Below are positions 9,404 through 18,614 of a stretch of DNA of 64,000 nt, piece after piece. Under the pieces are notes generated by a model, which saw only the letters and a program-made list of their open reading frames with translations, was not told the DNA's origin and ran no database searches. Position numbers and translations under genes: made by a program. Origin of the DNA: Gemmatimonadota bacterium (GTDB lineage: Bacteria; Gemmatimonadota; Gemmatimonadetes; Gemmatimonadales; Gemmatimonadaceae). How positions within the stretch are numbered: the stretch's first letter is position 1; the number at the start of each line of letters is the position of its first letter. Where the stretch lies: NCBI GenBank assembly GCA_021413975.1, contig JAIOPJ010000026.1, positions 55,619-119,618 of the forward strand, given 5' to 3'.

Positions 9404-10897
9404 ATGTCCCGTCGTCCATATCCGTTCGTCCCCGTCCTCTTCGGGGCCCTGCTCGCGCTGCCGGTCGGTGCGCAGCAGGCCAAGCTCCCGCCCGTGCGCA
9501 CGCTGCCGGCCATCACGGCGCGCTCCAGCGAGGCACTCACGGCCGTCGCGACCGCCGTGCCGCTCCCGGGCGGCAAGGTGCTCGTGAATGACATCCTCGG
9601 GCGGCGCGTGCTGCTGCTCGACTCCATGCTCGTGAAGATCGCGATCGTCGCCGACACGACCAGCGCGACCGCGAATGCGTACGGGCAGCGCGGCGCCGGC
9701 CTGATCGGCTACAACGGCGACTCGGCGCTGTTCATCGACCCCGCCTCGCTCTCCATGATGGTGATCAATCCCGCCGGTGAGCTCACCACGGTGCGCGCGG
9801 TGCCGCGCGCCAACGAGATCGGGTTCCTCGTCGGCGGTCCGAACGGCCGGCCGGGGTTCGATCCGAGCGGTCGCCTCTACTATCGAGGCCAGGCGCGCGG
9901 GCGGCAGGCCCCAGGCGGTGGCCGCGGCGGCCGCGGGGCTGGCGGCGGCGGTGGACTCGGCGGCGCCGGCGGGCCGACCTTCAACATCCCCGAACAGCCC
10001 GACTCCGCACCGGTGGTGCGCGTCGACTTGGCCAGTCGTGTGCTCGACACCGTCGCGACCTTCAAGATCCCCAAGATCGACATCAAGATCTCGCAGGGCG
10101 TCGACGGCCGAGTGAGCGTCCAGACGACCATGAACCCGATGCCGGTCACCGACGACTGGGCGCTGCTCAGCGACGGCACGATCGCCGTCGTGCGTGGGCA
10201 CGATTTCCACGTCGATTGGATCGCGCCCGACGGCAAGGTCACTTCGTCGCCCAAGCTGCCCTACGAGTGGCAGCGGCTCTCCGACGACGACAAGCAGATG
10301 GTAGTCGACAGCGCACGTGCCGCGATCGAGAAGCAGCGGACCGAGGCGCAGCGGCTCGTCGACGGCGCCGGCGGTCCGGCGGCGTTCGTCCAGGGAGGCG
10401 GAGCCGACCGCATCATCGCCTTCGGCGGCGTCGGTGGTGAACCTCCGCAGCGTGGCGCAGCGGCGGCCGGCGGTGCGGCCGGTGGCGCCGCAGGTGCCGG
10501 TGGCGGTCAACGCGGCGGCGGACAGGGCGACGGCCAGCGTGGCGGTGGCCCGGGCGGTGGTGGCCCGGGCGGTGGCGGCCCGGGTGGCCCGGGAGGCGGC
10601 TTCCGCATCCCCAATGTGAACATGGTGCCTGCCAACGAACTCCCGGACTACCGCCCGCCGTTCGGACAGCAGTCGGCGCTGGGCGACCTCGACGGCAATC
10701 TCTGGGTGCGCACGTCCGCACCTTCGCAGAACGGAGGTGCCATCTACTACGTGATCAGCCGCAACAACGAGGTCATCGATCGGATCGAGCTCCCGCAGGG
10801 TCGCATCCTGGCCGGCTTCGGCAAGGGCGGCCTGATCTACCTCGGCTTCCGCGACGCCGAGGCCAAGGCCTACCTCGAGGTCACTCGCTGGAAGTGA
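9404..10897 (+). CDS. Secreted Gly-rich, propeller-like protein of unknown function
   Basis: 497 residues from an ATG that gives a signal peptide (SRRPYPFVPVLFGALLALPVGAQQ). Recurrent segments of the type GGKVLVNDILGRRVLLLD, DGTIAVVRGHDFHVDWIAPDGK and DGNLWVRT resemble blades of a beta-propeller. Two low-complexity Gly-rich inserts interrupt it, near residues 165-185 and 345-405. No catalytic motif was recognised. It directly follows the TonB receptor, and a strong terminator follows it, so the two are probably one transcription unit. A partner role for the receptor is inference. Confidence 0.75.
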   Translation: MSRRPYPFVPVLFGALLALPVGAQQAKLPPVRTLPAITARSSEALTAVATAVPLPGGKVLVNDILGRRVLLLDSMLVKIAIVADTTSATANAYGQRGAGLIGYNGDSALFIDPASLSMMVINPAGELTTVRAVPRANEIGFLVGGPNGRPGFDPSGRLYYRGQARGRQAPGGGRGGRGAGGGGGLGGAGGPTFNIPEQPDSAPVVRVDLASRVLDTVATFKIPKIDIKISQGVDGRVSVQTTMNPMPVTDDWALLSDGTIAVVRGHDFHVDWIAPDGKVTSSPKLPYEWQRLSDDDKQMVVDSARAAIEKQRTEAQRLVDGAGGPAAFVQGGGADRIIAFGGVGGEPPQRGAAAAGGAAGGAAGAGGGQRGGGQGDGQRGGGPGGGGPGGGGPGGPGGGFRIPNVNMVPANELPDYRPPFGQQSALGDLDGNLWVRTSAPSQNGGAIYYVISRNNEVIDRIELPQGRILAGFGKGGLIYLGFRDAEAKAYLEVTRWK

Positions 10898-10930
10898 CCC
10901 GATCGGGCCTCAGGTGAGGCGGAAGGAACG

Positions 10931-10963
10931 CACGCCCGGAACCTTCGTTCCGGGCGTGTTTTT
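10931..10963 (+). terminator. Intrinsic terminator after secreted protein gene
   Basis: Perfect 12-bp stem (CACGCCCGGAAC with GTTCCGGGCGTG) and a CTTC loop, followed by five T residues. It closes the receptor/secreted-protein unit and separates it from the iron-controlled feo operon. Confidence 0.92.
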
Positions 10964-11015
10964 CATTTACAACATTTCCTGTCGCCTTTCCCTTGCCCCA
11001 AGTCACAGAAGCAAA

Positions 11016-11034
11016 TACACTACGATGTAGCGTA
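11016..11034. promoter_or_regulatory. Imperfect palindrome next to the Fur box
   Basis: TACACTAC and GTAGCGTA are inverted with one mismatch around GAT. It abuts the Fur box, sharing one base with it. It may be a second operator or overlap the promoter core of feoA; no known regulator motif was recognised. Confidence 0.35.
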
Positions 11035-11052
11035 TTGAGAATCATTCTCAAT
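11034..11052. promoter_or_regulatory. Fur box of the feo operon
   Basis: ATTGAGAATCATTCTCAAT is a perfect 9-1-9 palindrome and contains an exact 7-1-7 Fur core (TGANAATNATTNTCA). It ends 32 bases before the feoA ATG. This predicts repression by Fur with iron, as for feo genes in many bacteria. Confidence 0.9.
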
Positions 11053-11084
11053 CGTCCTGACGCCCCCCGCGGGCAAGACCCCCG

Positions 11085-11354
11085 ATGACCACACCCAGCT
11101 CGCGCGAACTCCCCGTCTGCACCTGTCCCCTCGTCGATTCCGAGACGGGGCGTCAGGCGACTGTCGTGGCGATCGCCTGCGGCGATCATGACGCCTGCCG
11201 GCTGCGCGCGATGGGTGTCTACGAGGGGGCCACGGTCTCGGTGATCGGCAAGCGCCACTGCCTGCTCGTGGACGTGCGCGGCACCCGGCTCGCGTTGGGG
11301 GCCGACCTCGCGGAAGGCATCACGGTGCGACCGCAGGAACGTCCGAAGCACTGA
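11085..11354 (+). CDS. feoA: Ferrous iron transport protein A
   Basis: 89 residues with the SH3-like FeoA fold signature: an N-terminal extension with CTC, then CRLRAMGVYEGATVSVIGK and VRGTRLALGADLAEGITV. FeoA is a cytosolic partner of the FeoB transporter. The stop is one base before the feoB GTG, so the two are translationally coupled. A Fur box lies just upstream. The N-terminal Cys residues are an addition relative to minimal FeoA proteins. Confidence 0.93.
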   Translation: MTTPSSRELPVCTCPLVDSETGRQATVVAIACGDHDACRLRAMGVYEGATVSVIGKRHCLLVDVRGTRLALGADLAEGITVRPQERPKH

Positions 11355-11355
11355 C

Positions 11356-13497
11356 GTGACCGCGACAGCCGGGCCGGAGCGGCTCGCCGTCACCGAGCCG
11401 CTGCGCGTTGCCATCATCGGCAACCCCAACACCGGCAAGACCACGCTCTTCAACGCGATGACCGGACTCCGGCAGCGCGTCGGCAACTTCGCCGGTGTGA
11501 CGGTGGAGCGCGTGGAAGGCGGCTACCGGATGCCGGACGGCCGCCGCGTCGCGGTGCTCGACCTCCCGGGGTCCTACTCGCTCTCGGCCGGATCGCCAGA
11601 CGAGCAGGTGGCGCTCGAGGTCCTGCTCGGGCGCGACGAGGCCCATTGGCGTCCGCACGTGGTGCTCGTCGTCGCCGACGCCTCGCACCTCGAGCGGAAC
11701 CTCTTCCTCGCGAGCCAGGTCTGCGAGCTCGGTCTTCCGGTCGTGATCGCGCTCAACCAGATCGACGCGGCCACGGAGCAGGGGATCCAGATCGACGTCC
11801 CGGCCCTGATCCACGAGATCGGCGTGCCGATCGTGCCCACGATCGCGTCGCGCGGCGAGGGCATCGAGCCGCTCAAGCAGGCGATCCTCATCGCCGCCGC
11901 GCTCCCGGTGCCCGAACGCCGGTTCACGCTCCCGTCCGACACGGCGGCCGCGCTGGCGCCGTTGCAGGAGCAGATCGAACGCGACGGCTTCTCCCCGTCG
12001 GCGGCGGCCATGGAGGCGTTGCGTCTGCTGTCGGTGACACGCGGCGAGGCGCACCTGGCGCGCGTGGACGAGCTGCCGCGGCACCTCGAGTCCACGCGCG
12101 ATGCCCTGCGCGCGCTCGGCATCGCACCCGAGCGCGTGGAGGCCGAGGCGCGCTACGAGTGGATCAGCGGCGTGCTGGCGCGGTCGATGGTCCGGCGCGA
12201 GCGGACGCTTCGCACCTTCAGCGACCGGCTCGATGCGGTCGCGCTGCACCGCACCGGTGGCCCGCTGCTCTTCCTCGTGGTGATGGCGCTCGTCTTCCAG
12301 GCGGTCTTCAGCTGGGCGACGCCGCTGCAGGACGTGATCGAGGCGGTGATCGCGACCATCGGCGGCACGATCGGCGGCTGGCTCCCGGCCGGCGACCTGC
12401 GCTCGCTCGTGGTCGACGGAGTCTTCGCCGGCGTCGGTTCGGTGCTCGTGTTCCTGCCGCAGATCGCGTTCCTCTTCGCGTTCATCGGCGTGCTGGAGCA
12501 GAGCGGCTACATGGCGCGGGCGGCCTTCCTCATGGATCGCGTGATGCGCCGGGTGGGGCTGCACGGAAAGAGCTTCATCCCGATGCTGAGTGGCTACGCC
12601 TGCGCGGTGCCGGGAATCATGGCGACGCGCACGATCAGCGATCCCAAGGACCGGCTCGCCACGATCATGGTGGTGCCGCTCATGAGCTGCTCGGCGCGGT
12701 TGCCGGTCTATACGCTGTTGATCGGCGCCTTCGTCCCCGCGCTGCCGCTAATGCCCGGGCTCGACCTGCAGGGCGCGACGATGCTCGCCATGTACCTGCT
12801 CGGCACCGTGACCGCGCTCGCCGTGGCCGCGCTCTTCCGCGCCACGCTCCTGCGCGGGCCGGTACGGCCGATGATCCTCGAGCTCCCGCCCTACCGCTGG
12901 CCGTCGGTGCGGTCACTCGGCGTCTCGGTCTGGCAGCGCTGCCAGCTCTTCCTCAGGCGCGCCGGCACGGTGATCCTGAGCCTGAGCATCGTGCTCTGGG
13001 CGCTCGCGACCTATCCCCACGCGACGGTGGACCCGACGCTCCCCGAGGCGCAGCGGCAGGAGGCGCAGCTCGGCTACTCCGCGCTCGGCCGCTTCGGGCA
13101 TGCGATCGAGCCCGTGGTGCGCCCGCTCGGCTACGACTGGAAGATCGGCGTCTCGATCGTGGCGAGCTTCGCCGCGCGCGAGGTGTTCGTGTCGACCATG
13201 GGGACGATCTACGGCGTCGGCGACAAGGAGGAGGCGGCGCTGGTCGACCGACTGCGTGCGGAGCGCGGGGCCGACGGCGCGCTCGTCTACACGCCGCTTA
13301 TCGCGGTGGGTCTCATGGTGTTCTACGTCTACGCGCTGATGTGCATCAGCACGATCGCCGTGACCGTTCGCGAGGCCGGCGGCGGCCGCATCGGGTGGCG
13401 ATGGGCGGCGATCCAGTTCGGGTACATGCTCGCGCTGGCGTACGGCGCGGCCTGGCTCGTGATCGTCGTCGGCCGGGCGATGGGGTACGCGGCATGA
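11356..13497 (+). CDS. feoB: Ferrous iron transporter B
   Basis: 713 residues, GTG start one base after feoA. The N-terminal G-protein domain has G1 GNPNTGKT (residues 22-29), G3 DLPGSYSL and G4 NQID, followed by the helical spacer region. The membrane part carries two Gate-type blocks with conserved Cys: SGYACAVPGIMATRTI and MSCSARLPVYTLLIGAF. FeoB imports Fe(II) through the inner membrane. It overlaps the next gene by four bases (ATGA), and the whole unit is under the Fur box. Confidence 0.97.
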   Translation: MTATAGPERLAVTEPLRVAIIGNPNTGKTTLFNAMTGLRQRVGNFAGVTVERVEGGYRMPDGRRVAVLDLPGSYSLSAGSPDEQVALEVLLGRDEAHWRPHVVLVVADASHLERNLFLASQVCELGLPVVIALNQIDAATEQGIQIDVPALIHEIGVPIVPTIASRGEGIEPLKQAILIAAALPVPERRFTLPSDTAAALAPLQEQIERDGFSPSAAAMEALRLLSVTRGEAHLARVDELPRHLESTRDALRALGIAPERVEAEARYEWISGVLARSMVRRERTLRTFSDRLDAVALHRTGGPLLFLVVMALVFQAVFSWATPLQDVIEAVIATIGGTIGGWLPAGDLRSLVVDGVFAGVGSVLVFLPQIAFLFAFIGVLEQSGYMARAAFLMDRVMRRVGLHGKSFIPMLSGYACAVPGIMATRTISDPKDRLATIMVVPLMSCSARLPVYTLLIGAFVPALPLMPGLDLQGATMLAMYLLGTVTALAVAALFRATLLRGPVRPMILELPPYRWPSVRSLGVSVWQRCQLFLRRAGTVILSLSIVLWALATYPHATVDPTLPEAQRQEAQLGYSALGRFGHAIEPVVRPLGYDWKIGVSIVASFAAREVFVSTMGTIYGVGDKEEAALVDRLRAERGADGALVYTPLIAVGLMVFYVYALMCISTIAVTVREAGGGRIGWRWAAIQFGYMLALAYGAAWLVIVVGRAMGYAA

Positions 13498-13622
13498 GCG
13501 GCGATACGATCATCGCGCTCGCGATCGTCGCGGTGGCGGCCGGGTTCCTCATTCGGCGCGCGGTGCGGTCGGCGCGCGCGAAGAAGGCTGCCGGGGCTGG
13601 CTGCGACAACTGCGGTCACTGA
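13494..13622 (+). CDS. FeoB-associated Cys-rich membrane microprotein
   Basis: 42 residues, start overlapping the feoB stop as ATGA. One N-terminal membrane helix (TIIALAIVAVAAGFLI) is followed by a basic stretch and a short tail CDNCGH with a CxxC pair. This is the plan of the small FeoB-associated Cys-rich proteins found after feoB in many genomes. It probably sits in the inner membrane beside FeoB and may bind iron or sense redox state; the function of the family is not settled. Confidence 0.85.
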   Translation: MSGDTIIALAIVAVAAGFLIRRAVRSARAKKAAGAGCDNCGH

Positions 13623-13795
13623 CGGGCAAGCTCTCGTGCCGGCCCGAGCGCCTGCAGCCTGTGATTGCACGTCAGATCCGTCTCTGGCCCGTTCGCCAGC
13701 GAGATTCCTGTTGACAGTACTCAAACTCGGTGCAATCGTCTTCACCGGATCTCGGTTGAGGCGTGGCTCCGAGGCATTCCCAATCGGAGGGCGAC

Positions 13796-14221
13796 ATGAA
13801 TCGAACAGACGGCATGGCAGTACCGCCCGAGTCGATCCCGCCTAAGTGCGATCTCTGTGGCGACGCAGCGAATGTTGCGCACGCCAGCGCCTCCGGCGGC
13901 ACGACGAACGTGAACCATCTGTGCGTCGCGTGCCTCGGGACGGTGTTGCCTCCCACGTCGCTCTCGCACGGATTCATGTCCGCGATGCGATCGCGAAGCG
14001 AGCATTCTTGGGTTGAGATTGCGGCACTCTTGAATGTGCTAGCAACTTGCGGTCCGCCGACAGGAGCCATGACAACTGATCAGCTCAGAGGCGTCGCCCT
14101 TGATCTCGGACGACTCCGAACGCAAATCGATGGTGTGGTTCCTAGCGTGATCCAGGAGTTCATCGAGAAATACTCGCCGGAGCCGAATCACAAGGCGACG
14201 TCGCGTTCAGAAGCCAAGTAG
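13796..14221 (+). CDS. Hypothetical zinc-ribbon protein
   Basis: 141 residues from an ATG with a good ribosome binding site (GGAGGGCGAC just upstream); a start 11 codons earlier is possible. The N-terminal part has two Cys pairs, CDLCG and CVACLG, about 30 residues apart, fitting a zinc ribbon. The rest is helical without recognised motifs. The surrounding DNA (about 13650-14300) is visibly less GC-rich than its neighbours and the third codon position is less biased, which may mean recent acquisition. No function is assigned. Confidence 0.6.
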   Translation: MNRTDGMAVPPESIPPKCDLCGDAANVAHASASGGTTNVNHLCVACLGTVLPPTSLSHGFMSAMRSRSEHSWVEIAALLNVLATCGPPTGAMTTDQLRGVALDLGRLRTQIDGVVPSVIQEFIEKYSPEPNHKATSRSEAK

Positions 14222-14307
14222 TGTCGCGAGACAGGAACCGGTATCGGACTTCCATCGGTCGTTTTCGAGCGCGTAAGCAAGGTTCGACCCCGCAAGCGGA
14301 GCCGTGA

Positions 14308-15117
14308 GTGAGAACCTTCTCGCTCGTCGTTGCGCTGCTGTCGGCATCCCTCACGTCGCAAGTCCGCGACACCACGCTCACGGTCTCCGTCTCGGATTCC
14401 GCGGGGCGAGCGATCCCGTATGCCCAGGTCACTCTCGCGTCGGGAGCATCGCGCGTCGCCGATGATACCGGGCGGGCCGTCTTCAAATCCGCTAGGGCGG
14501 ATTCGATCCGTGTCCTGGTGCGTCGCATCGGCTTTCAGGCGTTGTCCGGATGGCTCCACGACTCGGGCGGAGGTCGATACGCGGCGATCCTCACGCCATT
14601 GCCGCAGAACCTCGCTCGAGTGGACATCTTCGATCGGAATACTGCGCTCGCCCGACGTGGATTCTACGATCGGATGGAGCGCGTGCGGCGTGGTGCGACG
14701 TCCGCCTGGTTCATGACGCCTGAGGAGATCGAGCTGCGGAATCCCGGGCGCGTCTCGCATCTGGTGGGCGGCCAGCAGTACATCAAGCTCCAGTGGTACT
14801 CGGGTCGGCCGGTCCTCACGGGGCGCTCCGGGAGCTGTCAGATCATGGTGCTTCTCGACGGCGTCCGGCTCACCGGGATGCTCGAGGAGGCCTACACGCC
14901 CGATGGCCAGCGCGAGATCGCACGCTTGGGAGGCGGTGAGCGGGGATACAGTCAGTTCATGGCGCAGCGGATGTCGATAGACGATGTGGTGAACATCATG
15001 TCGGTGCAGGCCGTGGAGGTCTACGCCAACGCCGCCAGCGCACCGGTCGAGCTGCAACGCGCCGCCGGATCATCACCCTGCGGGATCATCGCCATCTGGA
15101 CGGGTGGAAGGCCGTAG
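14308..15117 (+). CDS. Exported CarboxypepD_reg/plug-like protein without a barrel
   Basis: 269 residues, GTG start, short hydrophobic N-terminus (RTFSLVVALLSASLTS). Residues about 22-95 form a carboxypeptidase-regulatory-like domain (TVSVSDSAGRAIPYAQVTLASG). The remainder resembles the plug of TonB receptors (ILVRRIGFQ, CQIMVLLDGVRL, VQAVEVYANAASAPVELQ, CGIIAIWT), yet there is no barrel. Soluble plug-only relatives of receptors are known in large TonB families but their role is unclear. It converges on tyrS. Confidence 0.65.
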   Translation: MRTFSLVVALLSASLTSQVRDTTLTVSVSDSAGRAIPYAQVTLASGASRVADDTGRAVFKSARADSIRVLVRRIGFQALSGWLHDSGGGRYAAILTPLPQNLARVDIFDRNTALARRGFYDRMERVRRGATSAWFMTPEEIELRNPGRVSHLVGGQQYIKLQWYSGRPVLTGRSGSCQIMVLLDGVRLTGMLEEAYTPDGQREIARLGGGERGYSQFMAQRMSIDDVVNIMSVQAVEVYANAASAPVELQRAAGSSPCGIIAIWTGGRP

Positions 15118-15125
15118 CACCGAGG

Positions 15126-16433
15126 CTACGGGACCTCGCCGACGGCGATTTCCCGCCCACCCTTCCGCACCAGCAACCACCGGCCGCGCACCGCCTCCCC
15201 CACCGGCACCTGCTGCGCATCCCCCGCGAGCTTGGCCCCGTTCACCGACACCGCGCCCTGCTGGATGAGCTTGCGCGCCGCGGTCTTGGAGATCGCGAAC
15301 GCCTGCTCGAGCAGCGCGACCGCATCGATCATCCCCGCCTCGGGCACGACGCGCACCGAAGGCATCTCCGCCGCGAGTGACGCGAACACCGCATCGTCGA
15401 GCGCATGCGCGTCGGCCTTCTTGTCGAACACCGTGTCGGAGACGCGCTTCGCCACCGCGGCCGCGGCCTCGCCATGGATCATGGCCGTGACCTCCCACGC
15501 GAGGCGCTTCTGCCCGTCGCGCAGGTGCCGGGCCGCGGCATGCGCGGACTCGACGCCGAGGATCGTCTCCCGGTCGAGCAGCGTGAAGGTGCGCAGCAGC
15601 CGCCCCACGTCCGCATCCTCGGCGTTGATCCAGAACTGGTAGAACTGGTACGGACTCGTCTTCGTCGCGTCGAGCCAGACGGCACCGGCCTCGGTCTTCC
15701 CGAACTTCTTCCCGCTCGCGTCGGTGAGCAGGGGGAAGGTGAGCCCATGGGCCTCGCCGCGAGCGGCGCGCCGCACGAGCTCGGTGCCGGCGGTGATGTT
15801 CCCGAACTGATCGCTGCCGCCGATCTGCAGGGAGACGCCGTCGGCCTTGTACATCTGCAGGAAGTCATGCGCCTGCAGGAGCATGTAACTGAACTCGGTG
15901 AACGAGATCCCGGCCTCCATGCGCGACTTCACCGAGTCCTTCTGCATCATCCAGTTCACGGTGAAGTGCTTCCCGGTGTCGCGCAGGAACTCGATCAGCG
16001 CCAGCGGTCCCAGCCAGTCGGCGTTGTTGCGGAAGACGACCCGACCGGCGGCCTCGCCGTCGCCGAGCGCGTTGGTCATCACGCGACGGATCTGCTTCTC
16101 GATCAGTGCCGCGTTGGCGCGGATCTCGCTGGCCGAGCGGATCGGGCGCTCCTCGCTCTTGCCACTCGGGTCGCCGATCATCGCCGTGCCGCCACCCACG
16201 AGCGCGACCGCGGTGTGGCCGGCGCGCGCGAGGCGCACGAGTCCCATGATCGACACCAGGTTCCCCACGTGCAGGCTCTCGGCCGTGGGATCGAAGCCGC
16301 AGTAGCCCCTGACCGCCCCCTTGGCGAGCGCCGCCGCGCACCCCTCCGTCTGCTGGAAGAGGAGGCCGCGCCACTCGAGCTCTTCGAGGAGCGGGAGCGA
16401 GCCGGGCGAGGGAACCGGGGGTACGAGGGTCAT
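15126..16433 (-). CDS. tyrS: Tyrosyl-tRNA synthetase
   Basis: 435 residues, ATG at 16433. Class I signatures are present: HIGH-type HVGN at residues 55-58 and the KMSKS-type loop KKFGKT at 242-247. The tyrosine pocket region GGSDQFGNITAG and a C-terminal S4 RNA-binding domain (KTAARKLIQQGAVSVNGAKL) complete the bacterial TyrRS plan. The frame stays open far upstream, but that part is antisense to the penicillin-binding protein and is not part of the gene. Divergent from the next gene across 96 bases. Confidence 0.96.
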   Translation of the reverse strand: MTLVPPVPSPGSLPLLEELEWRGLLFQQTEGCAAALAKGAVRGYCGFDPTAESLHVGNLVSIMGLVRLARAGHTAVALVGGGTAMIGDPSGKSEERPIRSASEIRANAALIEKQIRRVMTNALGDGEAAGRVVFRNNADWLGPLALIEFLRDTGKHFTVNWMMQKDSVKSRMEAGISFTEFSYMLLQAHDFLQMYKADGVSLQIGGSDQFGNITAGTELVRRAARGEAHGLTFPLLTDASGKKFGKTEAGAVWLDATKTSPYQFYQFWINAEDADVGRLLRTFTLLDRETILGVESAHAAARHLRDGQKRLAWEVTAMIHGEAAAAVAKRVSDTVFDKKADAHALDDAVFASLAAEMPSVRVVPEAGMIDAVALLEQAFAISKTAARKLIQQGAVSVNGAKLAGDAQQVPVGEAVRGRWLLVRKGGREIAVGEVP

Positions 16434-16529
16434 GCGCGAAAGGTAGGGGAGGCGAGTGACGATGTCATTCCCGCTCCGCGCGCGCGCGTTGCCCCACCCT
16501 CTGCCCCGGCCTAGCTTCCGCTCAACGCG

Positions 16530-18614
16530 ATGCGACGCAAAATCCTCCTCTTCCTGCTCGGCTGCGCTGCCCTCGGCATCGTCGGCGCCCTCGGCTTCGC
16601 CGCCTACTGGACCTGGTTCCTGTGCGCCGGTGACCGCTGCCCGTCCGTCGCGCAGTTCGACGAGTACAAGCCGGCCCAGCCGGCGCGCCTCTACGCCGCC
16701 GACGGCCGCTTCATCGCCGAGGTGGGGCTCGAGCGCCGCTCGGTGGTGCGGCTCGAGCAGGTGCCGCAGCACGTGATCGACGCCTTCGTGATCACCGAGG
16801 ACAAGCGCTTCTACCGGCACGACGGCATCGACTACCTCCGCATCCTCGGGTCGGTCTGGGCCAACGTGAAGGCGATGGGCTTCTCCGAGGGCTTCTCGAC
16901 GATCACGATGCAGCTCGCGCGCAACGTCTTCCCCGAGCAGCTGCCGTCGCGCTCCAAGGCGCAGAGCGCCATGGCGAGCCTCGTGCGCAAGTTCCGCGAG
17001 GCCAAGGTCGCACGCGAGCTCGAGACGCGCTTCAGCAAGGAGCGCATCCTCGAGCTCTATCTCAACCAGATCCCCTTCGGCTCGGGCGCGTACGGGGTGG
17101 AGTCGGCCGCCCGGCGCTACTTCGGCCGCCCGATCAACGAGCTCACGGTCGCCGAGGGCGCCATGCTGGCGGCCCTCCCCAAGGCGCCGTCGCGCTACAA
17201 CCCGCGCCGCTTCCCCGACCGCGCGATCCAGCGCCGCAACACGGTGCTCGAGCTCATGCGCCGCGAGGGCGCGCTCAGCGACGCCGACGCGTCGGTGGCG
17301 AAGGCGTACCCGCTGCGGCTCAATCGCCCGGCCCGCGGCGGCACCGGCGAGATCGCGCCCTACTTCGTGGAGTGGGTGCGCGCCGAGCTGGTGCGCCGCT
17401 TCGGACGGCAGGCCTACGAGCAGGGGCTGCGCGTGATGACCTCGCTCGACCTCGACATGCAGGGGGCCGCCGAACGGGCGATGGAACGCCAGCTGCAGGC
17501 GATCGAGGCCGGCACCTACGGCACCTTCCCGCACGTGACGTACGAGGCCTATCTCGCGAAGGCGCAGAACGGCAGTGCGGCGGTCGAAGCCGCGAACTCC
17601 CCCTACCTCCAGGGCGCATTCGTCGCGATCGACCCGAGCAACGGTGCCGTGCGCGCGCTGGTCGGCGGGCGCGACTTCGACGACAGCAAGTTCGACCGCG
17701 CCACGCGCGCGCTGCGCCAGCCCGGCTCGACCTTCAAGCCGATCGTCTACGCCACCGCCGTGCAGACCGGTCGGCCGCCGAGCTATTTCCTGGACGACGA
17801 GCCGATCGAGGTGCCGCAGCTCGACGGTACGCTCTGGGCGCCGCAGAACTACGACCTCAAGTTCGAGGGGCGCGTGACCATGCGCCGTGCGCTCTACCAG
17901 TCGCGCAACCTCCCGGCGATCCGGCTCACCATGGAGCTCGGCGAGAGCGGCGTGGTCGAGATGGCGAAGGCGTTCGGGCTCACGACCAAGGTGCCGCCCT
18001 TCCCGTCGATCGCGCTCGGCTCCGCCGACGTCTACCCGATCGAGATGATCGCGTCCTATGCCACCTTCGCGAACCTCGGCTGGCGCGTGCCGCCCACGCC
18101 GATCCTGCGCGTGGAGACACTCGACGGCCGCCGTCTCTTCGAGGCGAATCCCGAACGGGTGCAGGTGCTCGGGCGCGAGGAGGCCTGGATCATGGTCGAC
18201 ATGATGAAGGACGTGGTCACCCGCGGTTCGGGTGCCGTGGTGCGCCGCAACGGCTTCATGCTGCCGACCGCCGGGAAGACCGGCACCACGAACGAGTACT
18301 CCGACGTGTGGTACATCGGCTATACGACGGATCTCGTCGCCGGCGTCTGGATGGGGTTCGACCAGCCGAAGCGGATCATGAACGACGCGCAGGGCGGGCG
18401 GCTCGCCGCGCCGGCCTGGACCTCGTTCATGCGTGAGGTCTACGAGCGGAAGCCGGCGGCCCCCGACTGGCCCCGGCCATTCGGCATCACGAGCGTGCTG
18501 ATCGATCCGGCGACTGGACTGCTGGCGGGACCCGGCTGTGCGTCGGACTCCGCGCGCGTGGAGTTCTTCCTCCCCGGCACCGAACCGCGCACGCAGTGCG
18601 GCCGAACGCCGTGA
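16530..18614 (+). CDS. Class A penicillin-binding protein (glycosyltransferase/transpeptidase)
   Basis: 694 residues. An N-terminal membrane anchor (ILLFLLGCAALGIVGALGFAAYWTWF) is followed by a GT51 domain with catalytic Glu90 in ITEDKRFYRHDGID and the motifs FSTITMQLARN and RILELYLNQIPFG. The transpeptidase domain has SxxK at Ser400-Lys403, SRN at 458-460 and KTGTT at 583-587. It polymerises and crosslinks peptidoglycan on the outer face of the inner membrane, PBP1A-like. No other domain was seen between the two catalytic domains. The amidohydrolase start overlaps its stop. Confidence 0.95.
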   Translation: MRRKILLFLLGCAALGIVGALGFAAYWTWFLCAGDRCPSVAQFDEYKPAQPARLYAADGRFIAEVGLERRSVVRLEQVPQHVIDAFVITEDKRFYRHDGIDYLRILGSVWANVKAMGFSEGFSTITMQLARNVFPEQLPSRSKAQSAMASLVRKFREAKVARELETRFSKERILELYLNQIPFGSGAYGVESAARRYFGRPINELTVAEGAMLAALPKAPSRYNPRRFPDRAIQRRNTVLELMRREGALSDADASVAKAYPLRLNRPARGGTGEIAPYFVEWVRAELVRRFGRQAYEQGLRVMTSLDLDMQGAAERAMERQLQAIEAGTYGTFPHVTYEAYLAKAQNGSAAVEAANSPYLQGAFVAIDPSNGAVRALVGGRDFDDSKFDRATRALRQPGSTFKPIVYATAVQTGRPPSYFLDDEPIEVPQLDGTLWAPQNYDLKFEGRVTMRRALYQSRNLPAIRLTMELGESGVVEMAKAFGLTTKVPPFPSIALGSADVYPIEMIASYATFANLGWRVPPTPILRVETLDGRRLFEANPERVQVLGREEAWIMVDMMKDVVTRGSGAVVRRNGFMLPTAGKTGTTNEYSDVWYIGYTTDLVAGVWMGFDQPKRIMNDAQGGRLAAPAWTSFMREVYERKPAAPDWPRPFGITSVLIDPATGLLAGPGCASDSARVEFFLPGTEPRTQCGRTP

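Noticed and set aside
15126..17534. TyrS fused to a 367-residue N-terminal extension
   Set aside because: The extension is antisense to the penicillin-binding protein and lacks any domain; TyrS has a normal ATG start at 16433.
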